Counted from the first letter of the stretch, positions 26,310 through 37,394 are shown. The stretch is 64,000 nt of DNA from Fistularia commersonii (GCA_037954325.1 JBBMNZ010000019.1:11911501-11975500), one strand, 5' to 3'. The notes: a model not told the origin generated them from the sequence alone. Numbers and translations: made by a program.

Positions 26310-26510
26310 ACTGTCATTGACACATCTGGGCAATTAAGAGGCTCCAATAAACCTCCTGCATGCTTTTAGACTGTGAGAAGAAACTGAAGAACCCAGAGGA
26401 AACCAATGGAGACAATGGGGAACGAATGCAAACTCAATGGAGAAAGGCTCACAGTCAGATTTGAACCAGGGACCTTCTTGCTGTGAGGCAGAAGCGCTAA
26501 ATTATCTGAA
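26310..26510 (-). repeat. SINE family A copy, head half
   Basis: Antisense order: 'cattcactgtcattgacaca' (module remnant), 'cctgcatgcttttagactgt', 'gaagaacccagaggaaacca', 'caaactcaatggagaaaggc', antisense B box 'gatttgaaccaggg' near 26460, then 'ctgtgaggcagaagcgctaa' at the head. Confidence 0.75.
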
Positions 26511-28149
26511 AATAATCAACTAATGAATTATAATAATACTTCAAACGCATGAGGAGGTTTCTGCATGTTGCTAAAGTTGTCTGGGCTGATTTGAGGCCCT
26601 GCTCACCTCGTGGACCCGACATGCATAAGTGCTGGATAATCGACTGCGAGAAAATTACAGCTGGGAGTAAACTGAAGCGTTTAAACCCAATCATAATGGC
26701 AATTTAAATATCACAATGCCCCGTGATGGTCGGCACGAGACCAGGCCAAGGACAGTCAGCACACGTTGATTCTGACTGGAGATTTAAATCTGTCCTCACA
26801 CACACACACACACACACACACACGCCATGTTGACCGGGAGGGGAGGCTTGTCTCGTCAGCATGAAGCATTTCTCTGTTTTCTTTTGCACTTCTGGAAAAG
26901 TGTGATATCACAAAGTCGATCACCTCGACATTTCCTGAGCTTTAAAAAACAACAGAGATTTTATAATTTATTCCACCGGGAAGCAATTATTATGTCAACG
27001 GGAAACTATTACGGCACAGCGAATGTAACATTCGGGGGTTTTCATTTTAAATAAAGTCGACTGAATGCCCAGTCGACAGCAACTATTTATCTCTCGTCTC
27101 ATTTAAAAACTGTTCATTTTAATCAATTGACATTTAGATGAGAATTCTTTTTATATAGAATAAAGATTGCATTTGTGGCTATTCTAAAATGTCTACGAGG
27201 TAGCGGTGGTTTGTGCGATGCTTTGAATGTATTTGAAAAGCGATATTTGAAAAATAAGTTTGACAGACAGAATGAAAGTTTTTCCCTGTCAGTTGTCATT
27301 TTCCTTTTTATGAAATCCTCCAAAGGCCCGTTCTAAATTGAACATAAATCAAACTGAGTCCTAGTTGTAGTAAAATCCCAACAATAATAAGTACAGCTAT
27401 CCCACGACTAAATTATCTGTTGCATTTTTTTAAGGATGTTGACTTCATCATTTTATCCTTGTTTGGAGGCTGTCCTTGTCTTGCATGACAATCCTATTGA
27501 TCCGTATGCAGACATGTAAATTCTTACTAAAACAATAATAATAATGATATCATAAAAATAATGATAAGAAGAAGAAACAAAATAAAACTTTCAATAGAAA
27601 AATTAAGATAAAAGTTGGATTGTATTTTGAGTGTTCCAGTTTATGCCTCTAGGTGTTAACTAGAATAAAGGTGACATTTCCAATTAATCTAAATGATGGC
27701 AAAAACTGTGTTCTTATCTCTTTTATAACTTTTAGAAAATTTATCTTCATATTTCTGTGAGACGCAGCAGTTGTCCATTTTTTAAATGAAGGTATTAGGA
27801 TGCTTTCTGTAAATCTAAAGTAAACAATAGAGGAAATCCCCAAATCCTCCAATATACATCATAAATACAACTTTACGGAAGTTCTTTGGGCCCCTGAAGA
27901 AATGTAAACTATCCTCCATGGTGATGCTCTCAATAGATATATATTTCCCATATATATCAACAGATGAGAAACCCAAACCGCCATCCATCCACCCATTATA
28001 TTATATTATATTATATTATATTATATTATATTATATTATAGTGTCGCCCACCAACCCCAGTATATTTCATAAATAGTACTGATAAACATCAGCTCGATCT
28101 TCTATGACGCAGATGCTATTTCTGTTTCTGTTTGGTTATAAACCTGATG
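26511..28149. other. Unassigned DNA with CA and ATTAT microsatellites
   Basis: (CA)n lies at 26796-26823. The stretch 26850-27130 is free of repeats, with an AGTCGACTG/AGTCGAC direct repeat near 27054-27078. An AT-rich zone covers 27500-27620. No coding signature was found. Confidence 0.5.
27995..28040. repeat. (ATTAT)n microsatellite, short
   Basis: About nine ATTAT units directly after 'ccatccatccaccc', with the same pentamer as the array at 21829. Confidence 0.95.
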
Positions 28150-29060
28150 TCAAAACAAACAAAAACAATGATTATAATAATTATAATCATACATCTTATT
28201 TGTGAGTGCCTTTTTTAACCCAAGTAATCTTACTCTACGTGGAAATAAAAGATGAAAAAAATAAAAAAGATTAAAAAAAAAGGATTTGAAGGAATCAACA
28301 TTAGACAGAGTAGGCAATTTTGAACAGATGGCTTTTGAATTTTGACTTAAACTAGGGGAGAGAGTCAGCATTTCTGATGTCTGTGGGAGTGAGTTCCTGT
28401 GAGGGGAGAAGAGCGACTCAGTGCTCTGAATCCTACAGCAGTAGGGCGGCCAGACGGGAACAACAAGTCGTGTCACGGATGGAGACCCGAGAGAGTGGAA
28501 GAGAGCTGCAATATGAAGTAGGTGGGATAGTAAAAATTTTTAATCCTCGATTCTACAGACAACCAGGGGAGCTGTTGAAAGACTGGGGTGACGCGTTCTC
28601 TGTGGGGGTTTGGAGTTATGATCCGAGCTGCAGAATTCAGGAGCCTCTGGAATTTGTGGAGGCATTTGTTTGTGAGACTGAAACAAGCAGCGTTGCAGTA
28701 ATCGTTCTGGGAGGTCACAAGGCAAAGGTTCCAAGTGATACTGTTGATATGGGACTGGAAAGATAATGTACCATCTCGGATGTCCTGAAGACTCCTAATC
28801 TAAGTGGAGGGAAGGGTGGAGGAGTTTTCGATATTGATGTATAAACTGAGATTTGTAAATGATGGAGGATATGCCAAGAAGAACGGTTTTATTGCAGTTG
28901 AGTTTGAAAACATTGCAGGAAAAACACGATTTGTTCTCCATGAGGAATTCAGAGAGGGAAGATAGCGCTGGGTGTCATGTGCATAACAATGACAGTTGAG
29001 GGTCTGTTTACAGAAAATGCAGCCAAGAGGAAGCATGTAATAATAAACAGAAGGTCACAG
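28150..29060 (-). mobile_element. L2/Rex1-like LINE, RT and C-terminal fragment
   Basis: On the minus strand, starting near 29040, 'LPLGCIF' is followed by 'HCYAHDTQRYLPSLNSSW'. This is polymerase motif C, where the usual Y-A-D-D is Y-A-H-D (28974-28985). Next are 'MFSNSTAIKPF' and 'LSLYINIENSSTLPST', then 'NDYCNAACFSLTNKCLHKFQ' and 'LLNSAARIITPNPH', 'VTPVFQQLPWLSVESRIK', and finally a 'SQNSKAICSKLPTLSNVDSF'-like C-terminus with an 'FKSFFFNLF' end. The Asp-to-His change and several stops and frameshifts make it inactive. The endonuclease and most of the RT fingers are missing. Confidence 0.75.
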
Positions 29061-30644
29061 TGTCACGATTTAGGATGTGTGCGGAACCAAGAGCAACACA
29101 AGACAGCGCGCTAACAGAGTTGAAAAAAATAAGTTTACTTTGGGTCCAGCAGCAAGTGAACAGTTACTTGAAGTCAGATGAGGGTAGGAAACTCGAGGCA
29201 AGGTTAATTCCAGGCAGTAATGTGCAAGCGAGGCAGGAGAGGCTGTTCCTCTCTTGCCAAAGAAAAAAAATGTAAAATGAAAAAAAGAATTAAATGGTTA
29301 TATTTATCAGTGATTTGCAACTATAAAGGTATTTTTCCTTTAACGTAACTAGTTTTAGATTCAAAATCACTGTTTTTTTAACATTTACTGTTCAAATACT
29401 GAGAAGAGATGTATGGTGAGGCCCCGATCTGTTGAGCCTCAATGTAGATTGCGCATGACTGCTGATACACTCTGCAAGAAGACTCTATTGTTGTCTCTCT
29501 GTATGTCGTTATTAAAATGCTGAAACACTTTTGCTAGGAACTACATTTCCAATGCACAGTGTTTTATTGTCAACAACTGTATGTTGTCTTGCTAGTTTCT
29601 TGTGCTGAAAGATCGTAAGACGGCTGCAAAGAGCCACTAAGTGAGGCACACGGTTCTCCTGCCTCATAGTAGGCATGCCTCACCAGCCATGAACCTCACT
29701 GCATGACACTAGTTCCAGGACGCCAGGCGTGACAGCGTGGCGTCCGCTCTCAAGGCAGGGGACTCAAGAAGGGCTCGGCCGGTAACTTGAGGCCAGGCAG
29801 GAAAACTCAGGCTCAGGGTGGATGACGGCAAAGTGAGCATGAGAGAGAACGTACACGGAGAGAGGCAAAGAGGACCCAGGGAACCTGAAGGGGTCGGCAA
29901 AAAGCGACGATGCTCTGGAAAAGGGGGACGGCAAAAGGGCCCCCCCACCATACAGACTCAGAACAACAGACACAAGACATGAGACGAGTAGCAGTGTGGT
30001 AACCAGCGATGTAGAGGCTATGGCTAGTTGCCGGTAATAGGTGGCAGCCGTGCATCCTGCATCGAGAACAATTATGCGTCCCATGACAAACTCAGCTGTG
30101 TGTGGTTGCAGAACCATGACATCCAGAACTGACTGACAAGCCCAGCAGATGCTGTTTAAGTATTTGCCTGGATTAAATCTTATTGTGTACATTGAGGATA
30201 CATTTTGTGTAAAACTAGAATTATACGGGAAATGTTAGCATGTAAGTATTTCCAGTAGCACATATTATTATTGAAATTATTTATTCATCGAGATATGAGC
30301 AACATTTAAATGGTATCAGATTTTGATCAATTTTTAAGGTTTAGTTCAAAATTAAAACCAAATTTGGTGTTGAAAACCAGAAACCAAAAGTAAATATTAA
30401 GGGAAAGAGTCAAATTTTGAGGATTTTAACATTATTAAGTGTTGAATATGTGATCAGCATGTATTATTATGTTGAGTGTGTGTGTTCTCCCCTCAAAGCA
30501 AACAAATCCATCAGAGATATGTTTGTAATACCCAATTCTTCCACATGGTGCTCCAAAATCAAAGATATAAAATAGTGTCCTATTCACCTTTCTTTACAGA
30601 GGGCTAATACAAAGACAAAACAACTGGGGTGTTTGCTGTAGCAA
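29061..30644. other. Unassigned; GC-rich block at 29700-30130 of possible LTR origin
   Basis: From about 29700 to 30130 the sequence is GC-rich and purine-biased on +. It opens overlapping proline/leucine-rich frames on the minus strand. This looks like a diverged LTR or leader of a retroelement, but no paired LTR, primer site or coding motif is found, so the origin is unknown. The remainder (30200-30640) is AT-rich and featureless. Confidence 0.35.
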
Positions 30645-30972
30645 CCAACACGGTGATTAGCGCTTCTGCCTCTCAACAAGCAGATGCCTGGTTCAATTCC
30701 CTCAGGAGGTCTTTCCCCCATGCCTGTGTGGGTTTCCTGTGGTTTCTCCAGTTTCCTCCCACAGTCCAAATGCATGCAGGATGTTCATTGAGGTTCGCTG
30801 ACTAAATTGAATGAATGAGGGAATGAAAAGTTGCATGTCTCTATATTTGTGGCCCCTTGATTGACTAGCGACCGGTCTGGTTAAGCCATGCCTCTTGCCC
30901 AATGACAGCCAAGATAGGCTAAAGCCCCCGCTATCCTGAGTCCAGGATAAATGGTATAGATAATGAATTGAC
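30645..30972 (+). repeat. SINE family A copy, nearly complete
   Basis: The A-box-like 'cacggtgattagcgcttctg' (about 30648) and B-box 'ggttcaattcc' (30690-30700) are followed by 'tgtgggtttcctgtggtttc', 'cctcccacagtccaaatgca', one short module (gaatgagggaatgaaaagtt), 'cttgattgactagcgaccgg', 'atgacagccaagataggcta' and the end 'ggataaatggtatagataat'. It is one of the best copies for building a family consensus. Confidence 0.85.
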
Positions 30973-32854
30973 AAATATCAATATTTTTTGGTTTTGATTT
31001 TTTTCTTAACCCTTTGTTTGAATTATTGCATATAGAACTAGAGCCTTTCGGATGAGAGGTGAAACATCTTCCAATGAAGAAAATCAAGTCTTGTTGAGAA
31101 AATTTTCAAGAATTAACCATAACCTGGATGACTGAGAACCTCCATGGATATATTTTGAGATACTTTAATCACCTGATACAAACGCTTATCAATACAAATT
31201 ATCCAGCGGGGGGCAACTCATGCTGATTATGCATGATCAAATTAGTTATGAATCAGTTAGTTATAAAATAAAACTGATCTGCTCATTGAATGAATATGTG
31301 AGGGCGTGAAAACAAAAAGACTCTCTGATCCAACTTAACTTTTATATGGAATAACTGCACAGGTTGTGTGAAAAAGATAGATAATGGATAATTGGATAAT
31401 GCGTCTCCATATCAGACTCTTTTTTTTTTTTTTTCCTTTCATTTAATCCCACCTATTATGAGGTGAATCTGACAAACGGCCAGTCATGCAGGCTCCATTT
31501 TTCTTCCGGGCAGCGCGTGATGCGATCGCTCAGGTGTTTCTAGCCGGATCTCTGGAAGCCCTTGAAGATCTCCTCCATAGAGACGCTCTGGGAGCACAAT
31601 GGCAGAAAACAAACACTGTCTCACACACTTGTCACAAATAATGAGCTTCGGGGGACCGAGTTAGAGACATTGAGATTTACATTTATTTCACGCTCAAGCG
31701 CTGAGCTATAATCAAATAATACCCGGGATACAGGATAGTCGTACAGTACAGAGTCATTAGCTACACAAAGGCGAGAGGAAGTGATGTATTAGCATCTTCA
31801 TCATTTGCACTGGTGATGCACCACAAAAAAGGCCGGGAGTGTTAATCGGACACAAAACCACTTCCCTTTTGTTATTGAAATGGTTTAGTAAATGTAATAA
31901 ATAAAAAATAAAAAAAATGAGTCCTTTCAGAAACTAATTCATAATCTATTTCAACTCAGTTTCAAATATTTAAAAACTCTGTCTCTGTGTCAGGCGACTT
32001 TAAATGGCTGCTGAAAATACTCTTTCAGAACTCTGTCTTATTGTTTGATTATTGATTTCACTTTCACTCCTGTTTTTCTTCTCTTTATTTCTTTATTTTT
32101 TCCCATTGACTTGTGCAATAGCGCACTGTTGCCTTAACGCTTATTGACGTTAGTAATATATTGATGGATGTATTTAATTAAATAATTTTCTTAATTAAGT
32201 GCAAGAAAAACGTATTATGCTTTGGTGCGATTGACAGGCTGCAAAACTTTAATGCATGAAGAGTGACAGATGAAATTTTAAGCGGTAATATAATTTGATT
32301 GGCGGTTCTTGAAAGCACCCGCCATGTAAATGAAGTTTATTCCTATTATTATAATGGGACAGTCAAATTGAAACAACCTAATCATTTCTACAGCAAGGCT
32401 TTCGCAGAGGTGAAACATTGTTGGAAATCCACAGCTGTTGGAAACTAACGGCTGAGACTGAGGAATATAAGCATACTAAAAAAGGGGATTTTGATTATCT
32501 GATCAATAATCAACTATTACGGTGAAATATTTAGTGTAGCGTTTGTTATTAAATCAATATCTCCGGTTAAATGGTACTATATAAGGGAAAATATAAATGT
32601 TTTTATTCCTTTTGAATCGATTTTCCTGACATCAATGGGGCAAATTCACATTTTTGTTCCCCTTGATAAGGCTATGTCATGTAATTGGTGTCTATGTTCA
32701 TTGCGCCAAATGGAAATCCGATCACAGCGGACGTTGTTTAGTTATCATTGTCCTCTGATTAATTTAAAGAAAATAAATCAGTCTCTATTGCACAGCTGAA
32801 ACACTTTGCGGTTTCTTTTCAGAAACTAGTCAATTTCTTTGTGAATTCAAACAA
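30973..32854. other. Unassigned AT-rich, low-repeat DNA; candidate conserved non-coding DNA
   Basis: No gene or repeat body was seen. The stretch 32150-32440 has no microsatellite or transposon signature. It has dense TAATTA/TTAATTAA and TGACAG-type motifs that homeodomain and MEIS/TGIF factors bind. This composition is common in conserved enhancers around developmental genes, but no alignment was possible. Confidence 0.35.
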
Positions 32855-33081
32855 CACAGGAACTAGCACCTCAGTTCCTTGAACCATTTTAGCCTCTACT
32901 CTTAGGCAAGGTCTTTACCATTACAAAGGAACTCATGTGACTTAGGTGCTTGGTGATTGGTGGAACTCATAAGCCTCGTCCCATTACACAATACATCTTG
33001 TGTACCTTGGAGTAACATTTTTCAAGAACATTGTGGTCATTGGTCAGCTGTTTTCTTGCGACTTGGGCTGATATTGGACAG

Positions 33082-33255
33082 AACCAACGAAATTGGGCCG
33101 ACAAAGAGGTCCGGGCTCTTCTGGCAGGTTAGAATACAAAGGAGCTTCCAGTGTCTGCAGCAAAACATTAAAATTTTTCCAAAATCAGTATGGACTTGGC
33201 TAACAGCGGGGATTTTCACACTATAAAAATCCAGGGAGGAAATATAAACACTTAA
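33082..33255 (+). pseudogene. Myb/SANT-like (trihelix-type) DNA-binding domain remnant
   Basis: One plus-strand frame reads 'NQRNWADKEVRALLAG', a stop, 'NTKELPVSAAKH', a stop, then 'NFSKISMDLANSGDFHTIK'. The first part is helix 1 of Myb/SANT-like domains (pattern W-x-D-x-E-V-x-A-L-L). The third part matches the helix 2-3 pattern with an I-S-x-x-L-A-x-x-G core. The middle is shortened and there are two in-frame stops, so it is dead. Such domains occur in PIF/Harbinger second ORFs and in the host genes derived from them. The domain call rests on the motif pattern only. Confidence 0.5.
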
Positions 33256-33782
33256 ACCCATTTGATGGTCATAGTTCCTGCCATTCCTGCAACTTTGCTC
33301 TATATGTTGTTCACGTCGTCTTCCTCTTCTTGTTTATATCTGGTGCGATGGTTTTTGTGTGGTATTTAAAGAGATCCCTGGTTACCACAACATTATGTCC
33401 TATTTGTACTAGCTTTATAAAAGCAATAATAAGAGTGATTGAAAACATATTGTAGTTTGTATAAAACTGTAAAAGAACTTTTCACTCCAGGGTAGTGATG
33501 TCTGGGTAGTGATGTCACAGGGTTGACTTGTGTTCGGTCCCGTTAATTGTTACTTATGGTGCAAAAATATTCCCATTTCCCCTTTGTAACTGAGAGAGAC
33601 GAGAGCAAGGAGGACAACACTGAAGACAGAAGTCCAAAAGAGCTTCAAAATGAAGACAAATAAAGACGCCAAGAGGACAGAGTTGGCAAAAGTCGCTGTT
33701 GTGCGTACGGCAACTCAGTTTCTATGCTGGCAGAGAGAAAGAGTATCTGTTGTAAGTAGCTCCACTTTTTTTCATTGGCCTC

Positions 33783-34298
33783 TCACTGTAAACTTACAGC
33801 CTGCTGTGCTGACTGAACGGGGGACTCGTCGTCGGTTTCCTCCATGGTTGTGCCGGTGTCCGGTCTTTCATCATCAGATGCTACTTCTGCTGTAGTTGGT
33901 TGTTGACATCTTTGCAGGAGAACATCCAGCATCTCGTGCCTGTGGCGTTTATTCCAGCGGGTTGCGCTCGTTTCCCGAGGACCACTTGTATGCTTGGAAA
34001 AGAAAACCGAGGGCACATAGTTTAGCTTTAGTCTGCATTTAAAACTAGCAGCACCCGTCAGTTCTTTCAGCAGCTTAGGTCGGCTAAATGCGTCAAATGT
34101 ATCCGGAGAGAAGTGTTGAGAACACAGCTGCCATCCGCAAGCAATTTCCCACCCCTTTCTTGTCTTCTTGTCCCTTGGAAAACTATGTTGACTAATATCA
34201 GTACTTTTGTTTCCCTTGGACTGGAAACTGAACCCAAAAGCAGCACAATGTTGTATTATTACCATGTATACCGCACTGTACCCAACAAAAGTTAACAA
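33783..34298 (-). pseudogene. THAP-type zinc-finger protein remnant
   Basis: A 171-codon frame carries the THAP layout: Cys18, 'AAFGF' in place of 'AAFGC', 'HSFPRDKKTRKGWEIA' (residues 38-53), Cys59 and His62 in 'CSQHF', 'SRPKLLKEL' (72-80) and 'YVPSVFF' (94-100), the equivalent of the AVPTIF end. Met12, right before the first Cys, is the more natural start; residues 1-11 are probably upstream sequence. The second zinc Cys is Phe23, and roughly 10-15 residues are missing before 'CSQHF', so the C2CH zinc site is broken. A consensus splice donor GTAAGT (plus 33792-33797) precedes the stop and may mark an exon end. The tail is acidic (DDERPDTGTTMEETDDES). THAP domains bind DNA in host factors and in P, Kolobok and ISL2EU transposases; which of these it came from is unclear. 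Confidence 0.7.
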
Positions 34299-34680
34299 TC
34301 GTGGAATGCCAAAGTTAACATGAGGAACCTCTATATGTCAACAACACAGCATGCATCGCACTAGTAAAACAATGGCCACACTCCTGGGTTACAATAAATT
34401 GCTATTTTTAAAGAAACAGCAATTCTTGCTTTTTTAACAACACGTTCTGGTATGAGACAAACAGCAAAGCATATTTATGCCTATTAGTCCTCCCAGTCAG
34501 GGTTCTCTTTAAGGTACATGTTAAATCTGTTTGCATCTTACAACCGTCGTCCCTTGTGTTCTGCATGAATGCAAAAGTAAAAACTTCCCCTCGAGCCCTG
34601 GAGGAGGCTAGTTCCTGGATCTAAATTAGAGCTGTTCAGCTCTTAGAACTGGGTTCTTAGAACTTTTTTTCCCATTCCAG

Positions 34681-35940
34681 AGTGGCTAAATCTAACAGTG
34701 ACTAAAACCGGTGATTAGGAAAAGGCTTTGCTCACCACAAGAAGTTAATTTCCACATTAAAAAAAAAAAGACATAAACTGTAATCAGATTGAAATGAAAT
34801 GTAAAGTCTGGAACGCTGTGATGTGTTTCACCCTTCAGCCACATTCAGGCCACGACAGGTCGGATCTGGGCCCTCATCTCCTGTGTATTCCTTTTAATTC
34901 GCAGCGCAAATGGAAATTTCATAAAAGTAGTCATAAAAAATGAAAGGGATCATTCCCTGACAGCTTGGCTCTGATACCTTTTGACTTTCACACCAGAGGT
35001 CACATATGGCGCAGACATAAATTGACAGATCTTAAACTTGCTTTACACTCCGGGCCCGGCCGTGTCACACTTCGCCTCGACTGAATATGCGATCACATTC
35101 ATGAGCTTAAAGCTCCCACATTGAAGCGGTTAGTGCCATATATCCCCCGCGGGGTCAGTCTCACCACCAGATGTGAGCCGAGCCCGGCTGCGGCGGGCAC
35201 ATCTGTATCTGTTCACAAAAAAAAAATGAAATTTATACATACGCACACGCACAGGTGTGGCTCTATAACACTAAGGAATATGGATAAGGCTTAAAGCGAT
35301 TCAAGCAGGAGAATATTTCATAAAAAACTCTCATTTGATGTGCTAGGTGTCAGTCAGGCCCAAACACACACAGAGGTAGGAGGGTTAAAAATGATGAGGA
35401 AGCGAGGCAAGGTAAGGAGGGGGTGTAATTATTGAGGATGATGTGTATAGAGGCCTGAGCGGGATGACAACCCCCCCATTCATTTTTCTGATCACTGGTT
35501 TAATCCCAACAGAGCCGCAGCGGCCACAGAGCCGCTCCGTCTGCCTGCACACACACTCGGGGCATACACAATGCATCCAGGTGTGTGTACCTCCATGTCA
35601 GTACATCACTTTTTTCTTTTTTTTTCTTTTTTTTGCCAGCATGGAGTGTGTGGGAGCACTCGGCAGACGGGAAAATGTGTTAAAATGCAGCCTTTAATGG
35701 AGGAGCCGGGAGAGAGGGGAGCGAAACACAGGAAATTAAACTGATATGTAAATGACGGAAATTCTCATTTGAGCTGAAGGTTGAGGGCTAGAGCATTAAC
35801 CAGCTTATGAGTTAATAATGGGTTTTTTGCCACCGTTCTCTCTCCTTTCTTTCTCTGAGAAAAGAAAGAAAGAGAAAATAAAAGATGGGGAATGAGAGAG
35901 GGGAAATAATGGCACACATGTCACCGGACCTCGGCCGTGT
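34681..35940. other. Unassigned low-repeat DNA; candidate conserved non-coding DNA
   Basis: No gene or repeat motif was found. The stretch 34790-35130 is balanced in composition and free of microsatellites and mobile-element signatures. Further right, 35340-35700 contains short T-runs and a TG-rich patch. ORFs of 63-84 codons are unsupported. Confidence 0.35.
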
Positions 35941-36413
35941 TTCTTCTTCTTTTCCTGCCAGATTTTCCCTTCAGGGGTCGCCACGGCGAATCAACCTTCT
36001 CCATCTAACCCTATTCCCTGTATCCTCCTCTCCCACACCAACTAACTTCATATCCTCTCTCACTCCGTCCATAAATCTTCTCTTTGGTCTTCCTCGAGAC
36101 ATCCTGCCTGGCAGCTCCAATTCCAGCATCCGTCTACCAATATATTCACTATCCCTCCTCTGTCCATGACCCAACCATCTCAGTCTGGCTTCTCCGACCT
36201 TCTCTCCAAAATATCGAACATGGCCTGTCCCTCTGATAGACTCATTCCTGATCCTATCCATCCTGGTCACTCCCGAGGAGAACCTTAACATCTTCATCTC
36301 TGCGACCTCCAGCTCTGTCTCCCGTCTTTTTCTCATTGTCGCTGTTTCTAGACCATACAGCATCACTGGTCTCACCGCTGTCTTTTTTCTTTTCTTTCAT
36401 TCTGGCTGATAGC
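35941..36413 (-). mobile_element. RTE-type LINE (Expander-like), 5'-truncated copy
   Basis: Minus-strand 3' end of the same family as 5893-8835. It starts at the shared junction around 'ttcattctggctgatagc' (36397-36414) and runs to the common 3' terminus beside 'cttcttcttttcctgcca'. Severe 5' truncation is the usual product of incomplete target-primed reverse transcription. Confidence 0.85.
35971..36375 (-). pseudogene. LINE ORF2 C-terminal domain, open over 134 codons
   Basis: An unbroken frame reads 'MRPVMLYGLETATMRKRRET', 'ELEVAEMKMLRFSSGVTRMD', 'ARLRWLGHGQRRDSEYIGRR' and 'GRPKRRFMDGVREDMKL', and ends 'RWRRLIRRGDP'. This is the C-terminal region after the polymerase in this LINE family. 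It is better preserved here than in the long copies at 5893 and 44785. The matching degenerate segment on + is at 52745-53165. The initiator Met is internal to the real protein. Confidence 0.85.
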
Positions 36414-37394
36414 ATATTGCATAGTAAAGGCTGTGCAAGAAATAAAATAAATAAAAATCATTCCAAATCTCATTTGAAATATCCTGATACACATACACAC
36501 AAATATACTTTATCCCCTTTTTGTGGGTAATAGCTGTATATTTTTTTATTTATTATTTCAGCTAATTTAGTCCAAATTTTTAAGCCATTCTGGCCTCATG
36601 TTTGAATAATTTTATACTGATTATTTCATTTATTTGTTCATTTATTTTGTATTTAATCATTTGGTGTTTGTTTATTCTATTATTCTTTGTTAATTTTTTT
36701 GTCCCACTGACACACCCTCTCTCCCCCCCAGCACTGTGGTGGATTACAGATTTCCAGCCCCAAAACATTGCTGCCGACACAGCAGGATGGCGCTGAAACC
36801 ATGAGGAGGAAAAGAAGGCTTCACTACTCACAAAACTGCGTGTTGGTGTAGCCAGTCAAAATTAATGTGAGGCAGGACGTACAGTACCATGGGGGTGGGC
36901 AGGTGAACAACATGTTGATTTAACAACAGGAAACATGTTTATTTACCTGTTTTAACACTCTATATTCTTTCAAAAATAATCTAAATGCGTGGTTGTGCTC
37001 CGGCAGCATCAAAAGCAGCTGTCTTGTATTTCTTAAATCTGGAAATGCCCAACAGAACATTGGCTTTATCAACTCAATGCGAGATTACAATGTAAATGGT
37101 CTCCAAAGAAATAAAAATGGATGCATTAGGGGATGCAGTCCAGTTTATTTCTGTGATAAAAATTCGGTGGACACAGGTCTATCAGTTGTGACTCAAAGAA
37201 AACAATTGCATTTTGCAACAGTTAAAGGAGAAGATGCTCACTCGACCGTGATGGTATTTAAACCAATTCGGCTCCCACTGGGCTTGGTAGGGACTTCTTC
37301 TTAGTTATGGTCAATTGAGACACCAGAGGAGTAAACACACATGCGCGCACTAATACACACAGACTTGAAGCTAATCACTTGCGATCAGATCATG
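36414..37394. other. Unassigned AT-rich DNA
   Basis: No gene or repeat body recognised. The 103-codon plus ORF at 36993-37304 has no family motif. Confidence 0.5.

Larger units (their letters stand above)
32855..34680. mobile_element. Degenerate DNA-transposon-like unit with Myb/SANT-like and THAP remnants
   Basis: Two remnants of DNA-binding domains face each other: Myb/SANT-like on + (33082-33255) and THAP on - (33783-34298). Both kinds are carried by eukaryotic DNA transposons (Myb/SANT-like by PIF/Harbinger; THAP by P, Kolobok and ISL2EU). The flanks share an inverted motif: CAGGAACTAGCACCTC near 32857, and its counterpart 'gaggaggctagttcctg' near 34600-34617. Further AGTTCC/GGAACT echoes occur on both sides (for example 32871, 32937 and 34645-34665). 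The outer boundaries and target duplication are not resolved. No transposase catalytic core was recognised. The alternative is two unrelated decayed genes lying side by side. Confidence 0.4.

Noticed and set aside
29061..29275. 71-codon plus ORF beside the L2-like LINE as a host exon
   Set aside because: No family motif or splice sites, and adjacent sequence is LINE-derived on the other strand.
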